DNA of 16,087 nucleotides, taken from the NCBI GenBank assembly GCA_014904845.1, contig MU119784.1, forward strand, positions 3,365-19,451, given 5' to 3'. Position numbers and translations under genes: made by a program. The number at the start of each line of letters is the position of its first letter. The first letter of the stretch is position 1. Below, piece by piece: positions 1 through 10,914 of the stretch. The notes beneath the pieces are model-generated. The model was not told the DNA's origin. It worked only from the letters and a program-made list of their open reading frames with translations, and made no database searches. The stretch is from Acephala macrosclerotiorum. Taxonomy: Eukaryota > Ascomycota > Leotiomycetes > Helotiales > Mollisiaceae.

Positions 1-1803
1 TATTGAAATATATTTAAAAATATTTGAATATATTAAAAAATATTTTTTATAAATTTTAAAAATTAAAATTTTTTTAAAATTTTTTAAAAAAAGAAAAAAT
101 AATGTAATTTCGTTTTTTTATATAATAAAATTGTTTCGATTATAATAAAAAAAAATAAAACTTTTAAAGTATAAATAAAATTTATCAAAATAAATAAAAG
201 TATTTTAAAGAAAATCAATAAAAAAATAGAATTACTATAAATAAAAAAAAAATAAAAATAAATTTTTAATTAAAAAATCGCTATTATTTCAAAATTTAAC
301 GAATTCTTTTTATTTATTCAATTTTCAAAAAATTGTATATATTTATTTTTTTCGATTTTATTGAATTTAAAAATACGAATTATAATTTCAATTTTTTTTT
401 CAATTTTTTAAATATTTTATTTATTACGAAATTTTTTAATTACTTTTTTTTTTGTATTTATATTTGTATTATTATTAAAATCAATAAATTTAATAATATT
501 TTCATTTTTATTATTATTTAAAGAATTTCAATATTTATTTCTTTTAACGAATTTTTTTAAACGATTTTTAATATATAATTTTCAAATTATTATTTTATTT
601 ATTTTTTCAAATAAATATTTTTTTTTAATTAATTTATTTAATAAACTCGATATAAATTCAATTATTTATATAATAATTTAATATTTTTAAATATATTTTA
701 ATTAATAAATTTAATATTATATATTAAAATAAAAATAAAATTTCAAATTAATTTTTTTCGTATTTAATAATAAATATCAAAATATATTTAATTTTATTTG
801 CAATTATATTTTTTTTTTAATTTTAATTTTTTTATATTTTCGTTTCGTATTTCAATTTATTTAATTTTTAATTCAAAAAACTATATTCGATTATATATTT
901 CGTTTTAATTAAAAGTTTTTTAAATAAAAAATCAAATTTTAATAAATAAATCAATTTTTTTATTATAAATTATATAAGATAATATATATTTTATTAGTTT
1001 ATAAATAATCGTTCGATTTATAAAAAGAATAATTAATAAATATTTTAATTAATTTTTTTTATTTTTTTTTATTAAAATAATCAATATAATAATAATAAAT
1101 TAATATTTTTATTTAATTATTTTATTTATTTTCGAATTGTATATAAAAATAATAATTCGTTTGATTTTAAATTTATTTAATTCTTTGATAACAATTCTTT
1201 TAAATTCGAGTTTTTTGTTCAATTTTATATAATTAAAAATATTTTATTTACAAATAATATTATTATAAATAAATTTAATAATTTTTTATTGATTTAATTT
1301 TAATTTAATCGAAAAAATCATTTTATACTATAATTAAATTATCAAATATTTTATATTACAAAAATTTAATTATATTTATTTTAATACAATAAAATAATAA
1401 AATTACTCTTTAGAAATATAAAATTTTTTCGTAGTTTTTTTACTTTTATATTAATAATTATTACAATTTACTACAAAATCTCGAACGTTTTTATAGTATT
1501 TTTTTTAATAATATCGATTAATTATTCGATAATAAATATTTTCTTTTTTAGTATATTTGAATTTATTATATAATTCAATTATAATTATTATATACTATTT
1601 TAAATCGTTTAAAATAAATCGAAATAAATAGAATTTAATAATATTTTTTTATAATATTTTGTTTCGAATATTATAATCGATAAATTTTCGAATTCATTTA
1701 CGAAATTTTACTTTTAAAAATTATTTTAATCGTTTTAAAATTATTAAATATCAAATAATATTTTAAAAATAATTCGAATAATTGTTATTAAAAAGAAAAA
1801 ATA

Positions 1804-1820
1804 GTATTATTATTATTATT
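1804..1820. repeat. Trinucleotide microsatellite (TAT/ATT)n
   Basis: About five tandem copies of an ATT-type triplet stand in the AT-rich block. It is a simple low-complexity repeat with no gene context and no inferred role. Confidence 0.6.
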
Positions 1821-4800
1821 GTTTAGTAATTTATTAATCTCAGAAAAAACAATTAATATAATATATACAAAAAATGCGATCGATATTGAAAATTAAAAAT
1901 TAAAAATATTGAATTTAAATTTTTTTTTTAAATTTAATTTAATAATTCAAATAAATATCTTTATTTCATATATTCACTTTTAATTACAAATAATTTATTT
2001 TTAATTTTTCAATTAATTTTACGTTTTTTAATCGAAATTAAAACTATTTTAATACAATTAAACTCGATTATAATAAACTTATTAATATTTGTTTTTTTTT
2101 GGAATTATCGTTTTTTATTCGTAGTCTTTTAAATAATTCGTTTATAGTAATATAAATACTTTTTTTAATATATTTGATTTTAAAATCGAATAATCGTATT
2201 TAAACGAATTAATAAATAATTAAAATATTAAAAAAATTTATTATTATTTAATTTAATTAAACGATAAATATATTGACGTTCGTTTTAAAAATGAAATAAA
2301 TATTATATAATTAAAATTGTAATTTGCAAAAGTATTTTAAAATTTTTCGATATTTTTTTTTATTGTATTATAATTTCATTTAATAATATTTCAAAGTTTT
2401 AATTCGTATTAAATTATTCGTTTTCGTTTTTTATCGTTATATTAATCGAATATCTTTTTATATTTTTATTAATTAATATCAATATTTAAAATAATCATTT
2501 TTTATTTATTAATAAAATTGTAATAAATTTTACAAAATACTAAAATCGTTGTAAATTTATTTTATAAAAATACTATAATAATTTTTTTTTTTTTTTTATT
2601 TGAAAAATTCGTTTTTTTTAATTAATTAATATAACGATTTAATAATAATATTAAAATATTAAATTTATATTTTATAATAAATATAAATTTTAATAAAAAT
2701 TTTAATTTTAAAAATATTATTATATTTAATTTATTTTAAAATTTTAATAATTTTTATATTTTTAAAAAAATGTTTTTTAAAATTGTAAATAAAATTAATA
2801 ATAATTATTTTGTTTTAATAAAATTGTAATTTGAATTTTATATAAATTTAAATTTTTTCGATTCGATTTAATATTTTATTTAAATTTTAAATATATTTAA
2901 AAACGAATTAACGAATTTTTGAAAGTATTAATTCGTTATTATAATTCGTATAAAATTTTTTAATTTTTACGTTATTTAAAAATAGTATTACAATTTTAAA
3001 AAATACGTTTTTTAGAATTATTATAATAATTCGAATAAATTGAATTATAAAATTAATTATTTTTTGAGACGATATTATGATTTATAGAAGTTTTAATAGA
3101 ATTATAAAAATAATTATATTTTTATTTCGAATATTTAATATAAATTAATCGTATTTAAAAAAGAAATTTATTAAAAAAATATAAAAATATTTAATAAATT
3201 TCTTAAAAAATTTATTTACAAAAAAAAGTATATTAACGTTTTTTAAAATAATCGAATTTATTTTTATAATCGTATTAATTAATTGATAAATTCTAACGAT
3301 TTTTTTTCGCAATTAAAAACTATAAATTTTAATAAAAATTATTGTTTTTTTCGAGTATTTCGTAATTAAATCGTTTTTAAAATATTTTTATTATAATTAG
3401 AAATAAAGTTTTAAAATAATAGAAATTTTTATTTTATTATATTGTATATTAAATTATTTTAATACGAATAAACGAATTAATATTTTTATAAATTTTAAAA
3501 AAAAAATTTTAATTAAATATTATTATTATTTTACAATTAAATATTATTTTATTAAACATTTTTTTTCAAATTCTTATAATCAATTTTCAACAAATAAAAA
3601 TATTAATTACTTAAAAATAAATCGTAATTTTTTTAATATCGAAATAATTTGTAATAATAAATATTTTATATATTTTTTAATGTATTTTTAAAGTATTTTT
3701 TGCGTTTTAAATCGTTTAAATTAATTTTTTCATTTTTTAAATTTTTTTTTAATTTTATCGATTAAATCAATAGATCGTATTTTTTTAAATTTAAATTTAT
3801 ATATTGTATTAATATTTATATTAAATAGTTTTAAATTGAAATTATTTAATAATAAAATTATTTTTTTATTCGAATTTTTTTTTCGTTTTTATATTTGAAA
3901 ATTTTTCGATTTCGTTTTTTTTTAGTAAAATAAAATAATTAGTATTTTATATTATTTTTTAAAAAAAATTTTTTGATATTTATATTTAAAAATAATAATA
4001 TTATTATAAAAAAAATAATTTTATTTTTTATATTATTTTATTTGTATCTTTTTTTGAACTAATAACATTTATTTTAATCGTATTTATTTTACATAAAATA
4101 ATATTAAAAATATTTAATAAAAAATTAAAAATAAAAAGAAATTCATTAAAATATAAAAATTGTTTACGAATTTTAATATTATATTATTTTTTAATAATAT
4201 TAATACTTAATTTCTCGCGTTATATTCTTTTTTCGATATTTTTTCGATCTAAGAATATATACGAATATAGCGATTTCTAGTAATTTAATACAAATAAATT
4301 TTCAAAAAAAAAACCAATTATAATCGTACAAATAAAATTAAAATCTTTGAAATCTCGAAATATATTATTTTACGAATTATTATCTTTATATTCAATTTGT
4401 ATTTTTATTATAACAATAAATAATTATTTTAAAAAAAAAATTTTTATATTATTTACAAAAAAAAAAAAGATTTCATATTCGATTTCGTATTCAATTTTTA
4501 TTTTTATAATTATTATTTCGACGAATTCGAAATTTTATTCAATAATAATAAATAATTAAAAAATTTTAACGTTTATAATAATATTATTAAAATCTCGAAT
4601 TATATACGTAAAAGTAATATAATATTTCGTTTTAATATTTAGTATTCTATATTTTTTATTCGAATTAATTAATTCAAACAAATTAAAATATAATTTAAAA
4701 ATAATAATAATATATTTTCTTTTAATTAATAATAAAAACAAATTAATTCGTTTTTTTAAACATTTTATAAAAATTTTAAAAAAACTATTTTATAAAATTA

Positions 4801-5190
4801 ATAATTTTTAGTATTTATTTTATTATAACGATTTTAGTATTTATTAAAATCAAATAATAAACGTTATTTTTTTACTATAATAAAATTCAATATTTTCAAA
4901 GTATTAATAATTATTTTTTTTTTTTTTTGAATTTTTGAAAACGATATTATACTTTTAAAAAATTTTCGCGATAAAATTTCGTCAATAAAATTATTATTTT
5001 TAACGTCGAATTATTGTTTTAAAATTTTATTTTTTAATTAATTTACGTTTATTTTTTTTCGTTTTTCGTTTTAAATACTTTATAAAATTTGTTATTACAA
5101 TTCGATTTTTAAATATTTTTTTTTTATTTTTATTTTTCGTTGAAAGTTTTTTCGTATATTTTAAATTTTATTTTTCGATTTATTTATTGT

Positions 5191-5235
5191 TATTATATTT
5201 ATTATTATTATATTTATTATTATTATATTTATTAG
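5191..5235. repeat. Tandem repeat, 15-bp unit, three copies
   Basis: Three adjacent copies of the 15-mer TATTATATTTATTAT lie at 5191-5205, 5206-5220 and 5221-5235. The first two are identical and the third differs only at its last base (G for T). A degraded partial copy may precede them at about 5176-5190. The near identity suggests recent slippage expansion, later than most of the mutation that degraded the surrounding DNA (inference). Confidence 0.8.
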
Positions 5236-7559
5236 TAATTTTTCGTAGAATTTATTAATAATCGTTTTATTAAAACTTTAAACGTTAATATTATTACTAT
5301 TAAAAATATGCAACGATAAATTCGATTTTTTTAAAAAAAATTTATTAGTATTAATTTTTTTTTTTTTTTTGAATAATAAATTAAATAAATTCTTAAATTT
5401 TTTATATATTTTTAAAACGTTTATTGAAATTATAATCAAAAAATCTTTTAATTATTTGTTTTATAATTTGATTATATTAATATCGATTATTTTTAAATAT
5501 AAATAATCGTAAAAATCGATTACGATTTCAAAAACTATAATACTATTAATTATTTTTTTAATAGTAATACTTATGATTAATTAATTTATTTATAAATAAA
5601 TAATAGTCTACGAAAAAATAATCAATAAAAAAATCGATTTTTTGGTTTTTTATTTACTCAAAATACTCGAAATAATATTACTCGTTTTATTAATCGTTAT
5701 ATACAATATTAATTTTTATTGTATTTTTTTAAACGATTAACAATATATTTTACGAAAATTCAATCGATATTAAATTATATAAAACTTTATATTCGTTTTT
5801 TTTATATTATTATATTTTTTTCGTTTACGATTAAAAAATTTTTCTCGTTTATATTTTCGTAAAAAAACAAACTAATTTTAATTCTAATTTATAGAGATTA
5901 TAATACTATTTAATTTTTAAAATATTTCTATAGTATTAATATTTAAAGCGATTTTCAAATCGTTAAATAATACGAAAAAAAAAAAAATTTTTTCAATTTT
6001 TTAATGAAATTATTTATTTAAATTAAAAATTTTAATATAAATATTTATTGAGTTTTTTAAATTTAAATAATACGTAAAATCGAAAATTGAAATTCGATAT
6101 AAATTTTTTCAACGATTATATATATTTTTCGTTGAATTTTTTCTATAAATAATTCAAATAAAACAAAATATAATAAATTATTAATTATATTTAAAATTAT
6201 TCTTTGTATTATAATATTCAAATATTTTTATCGAACTTTCAAATATTTTAAATTATTAATTTTATTATATTACTATTTCTTTTTTTTAGATTTATATATA
6301 ATAATTATTTTTTCGCATATTTTATTGTAATTATAAATAAATATTTTTATCGATTTGTAATCGATTTTTCTAAAAATTCGTTTTTTAATATATATTAAAA
6401 AAATTTTTATAAATTCGCATTTTTAATATTATTTATTCAATTTATTCTATTTAATCAATTTTTTGAATATTCAATCGAATAAATTTACGTATATTTTTAT
6501 TACTAAAAAACTTTTTATAAATTAATCGATAATTTTATATAAAAATTTTATATTTATTTAATAATATTTTTAATTGTATTCGCAAAATTCCTTTTTTAAA
6601 ATATTATAAAACTTTTTTTCTAAGTAATTTTCAATATTATATTTTAATATAAATCGAATTTATTTTTTATAAATCGAATTAATATATTATAAAAATTGTA
6701 TTTTTTTAATTTTTAAAATAATTTTACAATTTTTTTATATATTATTATATTGTTTTAAAAAAATCGTAATATTATTTTTTTTAAATTAAAATATTTTAAA
6801 AATTTTAAAAAAAAATATTTATAGTTTTAATATAAATATATATTTTTTAAAGTTTTATATTTTTAAAAAATTATTTTTATTGTTTATAGAAAATTTTTTA
6901 AAAGAAATCGATAGTATAATTAGAGTAAAAATGTTTCTTATTAAAAAAAAAAATTTTAATACGAATAATTTATTAATTTTAGTTTTTAAATTAAAAATTG
7001 ATTTAATAGTTTAAAAATACAAATTTTCGAATTATTATTTTTAAATGAAATTCGTTTTAAAAATTAGTTTTTATTTATATCGTTTTTTTATAAGATTTTT
7101 TTTATTTTAATTTTTATTCGAAATTTTATTCGTTTATTCATTTTAATAAAATATATTTTTTAAATAAATATTTTTTTAATCGATTTTTTTTGATTAAAAT
7201 TTTTGATTTTAATTTTTTTCGTATTATTTTTTAAAATTCGAGATTTATTTTAATTTTATTATTTCAATTTAAAAATAATTACAAATAATTTGTAAATTAA
7301 AATTAAAATATAAAATATTAAAATAATTTCGTTTTTTAACGTTATAATTTCTTTTTTTTTTTCGCATTAAAATTTCTTTTTTTATATTTCAATTTCTATT
7401 GAAAATAAAATCAATTACTGTAAATAATTATTACGAATTTTTTTTTTTTTTTTTTTTATTCGTTTTAATATTAATTATTTCGAGTAATTTAATACGTAAT
7501 TCTTATAAATCAATATTTTTTTACAATTTCGCAATTTTATAATCAAATTATTTAATTTC

Positions 7560-8590
7560 GAACAATATAATCAAAACAAAAAATTTTCGTTAATTGATTT
7601 TTAATTTTCAATTTTCAATAATTTAAATTTTTTTTTAATAATAATAAAAAACAAAATATACAAATCGCATATAAACAATTCTCAATAAAATCTATTAAAA
7701 CAATTTACTTCTCGATATCGCTTTACTAATATAAAAAAAATAATAAAACACAAAATAAAAAAATTTAATCGTAAATTAATTCGCTTTAATCAATAAATTA
7801 AATTTATTCGAAATAATTTATAATTCGTAAATCAATCAATCAATTAATTAAAATAAAAATAAAAAGAATTGTTAATTAATTTATAGTAAATAAAAACTCT
7901 TTATATATTAAAAAACACGTAATTAATATTATTCTCGAAATTAATTATTTACAAAATTTTTTGAAAAAAGAACATATAATTTTATTACAATATATAAAAT
8001 AGTATTTATAAAAATTAATATTTAGTTTTGATTTTTTTTTTAATTACTTCGAAAATCTCGAAATACGTATTAAAATTAGCGAATTTAAAAATTATTTCAA
8101 TATTTAAAATTCGATTATTTTTATTTAAAATACTACAAAAAATTAATATTTCAAAATAAATATTTCGATCGCGTAAATAATAATAATTGTTTTATATTTT
8201 CGTATAAAATAAAAATACTTTAAAAATAATTAAAAAAAATTTTAAAACTTTTAAAAATAATCGTTTTTTCTCGAACAAAATTAAAAAAATTATAAATTGA
8301 CAAATATAAAAAAATACTTATAAAACGAATAAATAATTTGTTATTAATACCAAAAGAATTATTTTTAAAATTAGATTTTTTTAAAGATTTTTTAAATCGT
8401 ATTACGTTAATAATAAAAAACGAAAATAAATTTACTATATTAATAATTTAGTGTAATCAATTATAGTATTATTTGAACGAGTTTTTTAATACGAAAAAAA
8501 GAGTTTTTAAATACTAAAAATTTAAAAAAAATTAAATAATTTCAATTTGTATAAATAGTATATAATTTTTTTATTATTTTAATTATAAAT
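7560..8590. repeat. AT-rich degenerate DNA, A-rich with C exceeding G on plus strand
   Basis: No gene is seen. Composition changes near 7560 from T-rich to A-rich. From about 7560 to 8000, non-CpG C remains in CpA and some CpT while G outside CpG is scarce. TpG being scarce on the plus strand means CpA has been largely lost from the minus strand. A decayed repeat in a different orientation from the DNA to its left is one explanation; local transcription or replication bias is another. A short AATC repeat lies near 7830-7850. No transposon protein or terminal repeat could be recognised. Confidence 0.6.
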
Positions 8591-8880
8591 TTTAAATATA
8601 AACGCGTTTTGTTTTTATTACGAAATAAATTACACAAAAAAGTATTAGTTTAATAGAAGAATTACTATAATATCAAAAGTGTTTAAATAATTGATAAAGA
8701 AAAAAAGTAATTTAAATAAAATAAACGTTTGAAATAATTTTATTAGATTTTAATAAAAAATAGTAATATATTTTTATTTTTACTCGAATTGATTAATAAT
8801 TAATCAATAGATTATTTAAGTTATTTAGCGGTTTTTCTTATTATTAATCATTTAATTGTTTATTTTGCTCGAATGATTAA
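8590..8880. other. Intermediate-composition shoulder, left edge of GC island
   Basis: No gene is seen. This stretch is still AT-rich but has noticeably more non-CpG G and C than the block to its left, including AG, TG and one GCGG. Composition then changes abruptly at about 8880 to balanced DNA. A graded shoulder of this kind is what leakage of RIP from a repeat into adjoining single-copy DNA would leave (inference). A perfect 10-bp-arm palindrome lies within it at 8788-8808. Confidence 0.55.
8788..8808. repeat. Perfect short inverted repeat (10-bp arms, 1-base centre)
   Basis: The arm ATTGATTAAT is followed by a single A and its exact reverse complement ATTAATCAAT. It lies about 70 bases left of the sharp GC-island edge. 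In AT-rich DNA short palindromes arise often by chance, so a role as a boundary, hairpin or element end is not supported beyond its position. Confidence 0.6.
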
Positions 8881-8892
8881 AGGCTGATTGGT

Positions 8893-9111
8893 TTAATGAT
8901 CACTCTGCGAGCTCTCAACATCGAAATCTGAGTCGACATCTTGGAGGTCTGAAGCTTGTTGAGATTGATCGGACTCTTCTGTCCTTCCGACGCTAACACC
9001 AAGGTCCGTTTGTCTTCGCTGGGTTTTGATCAAGCTCAGGTTGTAATGATTGAGATTGATAGGTATGTCAAGAATTGGAAGAAAGCTGATAAGAGGAGAT
9101 GAAATTTTCAA
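8893..9111 (-). CDS. Possible 3'-terminal exon with acidic Ser/Asp/Gln-rich tail (unrecognised)
   Basis: I do not recognise this frame. It is 72 codons from a TTG, with an in-frame TGA shortly upstream, and no ATG begins it. The C-terminal ~40 residues are hydrophilic and strongly acidic (Glu-Glu-Ser-Asp, then Asp-Val-Asp-Ser-Asp-Phe-Asp, ending Ser-Gln-Ser-Asp-His) before TAA. An acidic disordered tail is common at the end of eukaryotic regulatory proteins, which makes this one of the better coding candidates. The upstream half looks less coding. It contains several possible minus-strand acceptors, for example a CCCAG just before the Arg-Arg-Gln-Thr segment. Read as a last exon, it would need at least one intron linking it to sequence at 9115-9321. 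The length alone is not significant, and I could not confirm a complete spliced model. Confidence 0.18.
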   Translation of the reverse strand: MKISSPLISFLPILDIPINLNHYNLSLIKTQRRQTDLGVSVGRTEESDQSQQASDLQDVDSDFDVESSQSDH

Positions 9112-9114
9112 GAT

Positions 9115-9321
9115 TCAAGGTACAGATATACAACTTTCTCCAACAAAGTCACAAATGCTGTAAGAGCGGGAACGTGCTGAAAGAGACAGAAAGGAGAGAA
9201 AATACCCGACTTTATTTGGCTGAGTGCCGAAATCATCTTCTGTTGGCTCAATAAATCCTTCTGCCATAAAGCGTTGATGATAAAGAACCTGCAAGAATAA
9301 CGCCCAACAGTGCACTTTCAA
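9115..9321 (-). CDS. Possible internal exon region (unrecognised)
   Basis: This minus-strand frame of 68 codons contains a protein-like stretch (Val-Leu-Tyr-His-Gln-Arg-Phe-Met, then Glu-Pro-Thr-Glu-Asp-Asp-Phe-Gly-Thr-Gln-Pro-Asn-Lys). It is preceded by a usable acceptor (TTCTTGCAG, ending at about 9289). After the Lys the frame runs into a pyrimidine-rich sequence ending TTTCAG at about 9178, which resembles an intron 3' end. The next segment then reads better in another frame (Ala-Phe-Val-Thr-Leu-Leu-Glu-Lys-Val). The implied intron would be only about 30-50 bases, short even for a fungus, so the model is doubtful. If real, it would belong to the same minus-strand gene as the acidic-tail frame at 8893-9111. 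No domain is recognised. Confidence 0.12.
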   Translation of the reverse strand: MKVHCWALFLQVLYHQRFMAEGFIEPTEDDFGTQPNKVGYFLSFLSLSARSRSYSICDFVGESCISVP

Positions 9322-9463
9322 GAGTCTTTTTCATTGTAAGTGGGTCAGAGAAGCGTTACGACCCAAATTTCCAGTGCACGATGAAACACCCCCTAAGCAT
9401 TCCACAAAGAGGATTGACTGAAATAAATCCAGCATATTCCAAAGGTGATTGATTTATGAAAGA

Positions 9464-9616
9464 ATGCCTGCAGGCAAGGCAACTGCCCCAAAGCACCAGA
9501 TGAGCCAGGACATGCAACCACCTCAGCAAAACCCCTCTCCACGCAGAATTGCGAGGATTTATAAGTTCTGGGATGCAGATAAAAAATTCTCAAAACCAGT
9601 GAGTAAAGTATGCTAG
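9464..9616 (+). CDS. Possible short first exon or small ORF (unrecognised)
   Basis: From an ATG this plus-strand frame encodes 50 residues, hydrophilic and rich in Gln, Pro, Lys and Arg (Met-Gln-Pro-Pro-Gln-Gln-Asn-Pro-Ser-Pro-Arg-Arg, then Lys-Phe-Trp-Asp-Ala-Asp-Lys-Lys). Near its end it crosses a strong 5' splice consensus, GTGAGT at 9599-9604. A pyrimidine-rich acceptor ending at 9710 (GCTTTCGTAG) would give a 112-base intron, after which a frame continues for about 35 codons to a TGA near 9817. No branch-point sequence is well placed, and minus-strand frames of similar quality overlap it. The length is not significant by itself and no family is recognised. Confidence 0.13.
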   Translation: MPAGKATAPKHQMSQDMQPPQQNPSPRRIARIYKFWDADKKFSKPVSKVC

Positions 9617-9770
9617 AAAGGAGGTGGAAGGAATCTCAAAACAAATGCAAAGGTGCTTTTTTGACTCTTTCGTGAGGGGTTTGAAGCCTTAAAACACATT
9701 GCTTTCGTAGAAACATGTCCTGTTCTAAGGTTATTCTATCAACTTAAAGAGGACATCTCCCTGATTCACA

Positions 9771-9917
9771 TCAGATGGGAAATGAGCACCAAAGTTTTGA
9801 CGCTTCTTTCAGGGAGTTGAGCTCTGGAAATCCCACAACAAAGCAAGTTGCAAAAAAAAGATACGTCAGTTGAAGCATAGCAACAGAACAAATGATTACG
9901 ACTAGGTTCCTTTTCAT
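9771..9917 (-). CDS. Possible small secreted or membrane peptide, 48 residues (unrecognised)
   Basis: This frame starts at an ATG and begins Met-Lys-Arg-Asn, followed by a continuous hydrophobic stretch at about residues 5-29 that could be a signal peptide or membrane segment. The stretch includes Leu-Val-Val-Ile-Ile, Ala-Met-Leu, Leu-Phe-Phe-Ala and Val-Val-Gly. A short polar part ends in Trp-Cys-Ser-Phe-Pro-Ile before TGA. Just past it, in a different frame, is another short protein-like run (Phe-Gly-Ala-His-Phe-Pro-Ser-Asp-Val), so a spliced or frameshifted longer product is conceivable. Small secreted proteins in islands within AT isochores are a known theme in plant-pathogenic fungi. Against this, a T8 run supplies part of the hydrophobicity, 48 codons is well within chance, and a plus-strand frame overlaps it. 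Only one or two Cys lie outside the hydrophobic part, unlike typical Cys-rich effectors. Confidence 0.12.
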   Translation of the reverse strand: MKRNLVVIICSVAMLQLTYLFFATCFVVGFPELNSLKEASKLWCSFPI

Positions 9918-10315
9918 AGCGTATCCAGTACCAAGTTTCTCAAGGGGTCATTGGGTCCCAAGTAACAACAATCTGAACGCCGTGTAATGTGAAGGAATAT
10001 TGGCAAAGCTTGTGCGTTGTTCCCCGTTACCTAGGTTAGTTCCTGACCGTGTCTAGACCTCAGAACAAGACATTATTTCTCAAGGGGTTCGTGGAAGCAT
10101 TCCTGCAGTTTCCATGTGTCGCAGAAACGCGTAGAGAGGTACATATCGACAACTCTAATATTCGAATAAGACGTAACCGTATGGGCAGATTACGTCAGAA
10201 TGGATATCGAGCTTAGTGACACGTCGTGGAGTACTTCTATGCCTGAGCTCAATCAGTATCGCTGCACATTGTGATAGAGACAAGACATGGCAGAATGTGT
10301 ATCTGTCATGGATAG

Positions 10316-10603
10316 TACTTACAACTTCGATTTGGGCCTTTGGCAAGTTTTCAGAGTGGTCATGAAGCAGTTCGTGGGGTATTGTCCTTCAATAAGAGAA
10401 CTTTGAAGTTCTCGTCGAGGTTCCAGTTTCGTGTTCTAACCGGATTGGATATAGTGCTATCACGTGGTACACCTGAGCTTCTTCCATTGCATCATTCTAG
10501 ATCTCCTCCTTTTCTCTTGAGATTATTGTGCGTTGACTATTTACCTCAATATATTTCCTCGCGCGTGGATAGAGATCAAGCTTTAACTTGCTTCAACACG
10601 TAA
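10316..10603 (+). CDS. Longest open frame in the island, no ATG start (unrecognised)
   Basis: This frame has 95 codons between an in-frame TAG and the terminal TAA, the longest in the island. It contains no Met codon at all, so it would have to be an internal or terminal exon. The TAG directly before it could serve as an acceptor but lacks a pyrimidine tract. The translation is rich in Leu, Ser, Arg and Phe and shows no domain I recognise. Such composition often marks the antisense of a coding strand, and on the minus strand this region carries a consensus GTAAGT donor (10317-10322). A frame of this length is expected about a few times by chance in this much six-frame sequence, so coding status is weak. 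Confidence 0.13.
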   Translation, partial: YLQLRFGPLASFQSGHEAVRGVLSFNKRTLKFSSRFQFRVLTGLDIVLSRGTPELLPLHHSRSPPFLLRLLCVDYLPQYISSRVDRDQALTCFNT

Positions 10604-10914
10604 CATAGTCGCCCCTTCTTGCTTTTTCCAAGCCGAGCCTTCTTGGAACCTTCAGCAGACGTCTCTTTATGATCGGCTCCTGAGAAAGAAAAAAACGGGG
10701 TTTCTTGTTCTCTACTCAAAAGAGACTTAATATTTCCTCGAAATTTTGTCCCAAAACTATCGAAAACAACACAGATTGCTTTGAGCTCGAAGTGAGAGGT
10801 CAGACGCGCACTCGCTAAATTACCTCATATACCCCGCCCTTCGACCAACATGAAGCAGGAGCCCGCAACTTAGAAACTTCGAGATGAGCAAGTCATTGGC
10901 CGATAAGAAAAGGG

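Larger units (their letters stand above)
1..7560. repeat. Extremely AT-rich, RIP-degenerated DNA, left block (mostly T-rich on plus strand)
   Basis: No gene is seen here. The stretch is almost entirely A and T; positions 2701-2760 contain no G or C at all. Surviving C and G are mostly in CpG (TCG, ACG), with smaller numbers of CpA and TpG and very few CpC or CpT. Stops occur densely in all frames. The first 275 bases are rather A-rich; after that the plus strand is mostly T-rich, as expected if the coding strand of the ancestral elements lay on the minus strand (inference). Saturated C-to-T mutation of repeats on both strands is the known outcome of RIP in filamentous ascomycetes. No terminal repeats, target duplications or protein motifs of a named transposon could be recognised, so the ancestral element is unknown. 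Long T runs (2582-2597, 4914-4928, 7438-7457) and small microsatellites are scattered through it. Confidence 0.75.

Noticed and set aside
333..521. 62-codon plus-strand ORF
   Set aside because: The translation is almost only Phe, Ile, Asn, Tyr and Lys, the product of AT-rich triplets. It has no domain features and arises by chance in such DNA.
4347..4741. Two adjoining ORFs, plus (4347-4559) and minus (4556-4741)
   Set aside because: Both are low-complexity Ile/Phe/Lys/Asn strings in decayed DNA. Their 4-base overlap is coincidental.
7438..7457. Long T run as a retroelement poly(A) tail on the minus strand
   Set aside because: Similar T runs occur at 2582-2597 and 4914-4928. The composition on the expected element side does not match a minus-strand element, and no target duplication is visible.
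7830..7850. AATC repeats as a CRISPR or telomere-like array
   Set aside because: There are only three short copies with no spacers, and the unit does not match fungal telomere repeats. It is simple low complexity.
9356..9593. Two overlapping minus-strand frames of 66 and 77 codons
   Set aside because: Neither starts with ATG. They overlap each other and a plus-strand candidate, and runs of this length are expected by chance in balanced DNA.
10155..10346. 63-codon minus-strand frame from TTG
   Set aside because: It begins across a consensus GTAAGT, so most of it would be intron if that site is used. It has no ATG and no recognisable domain.
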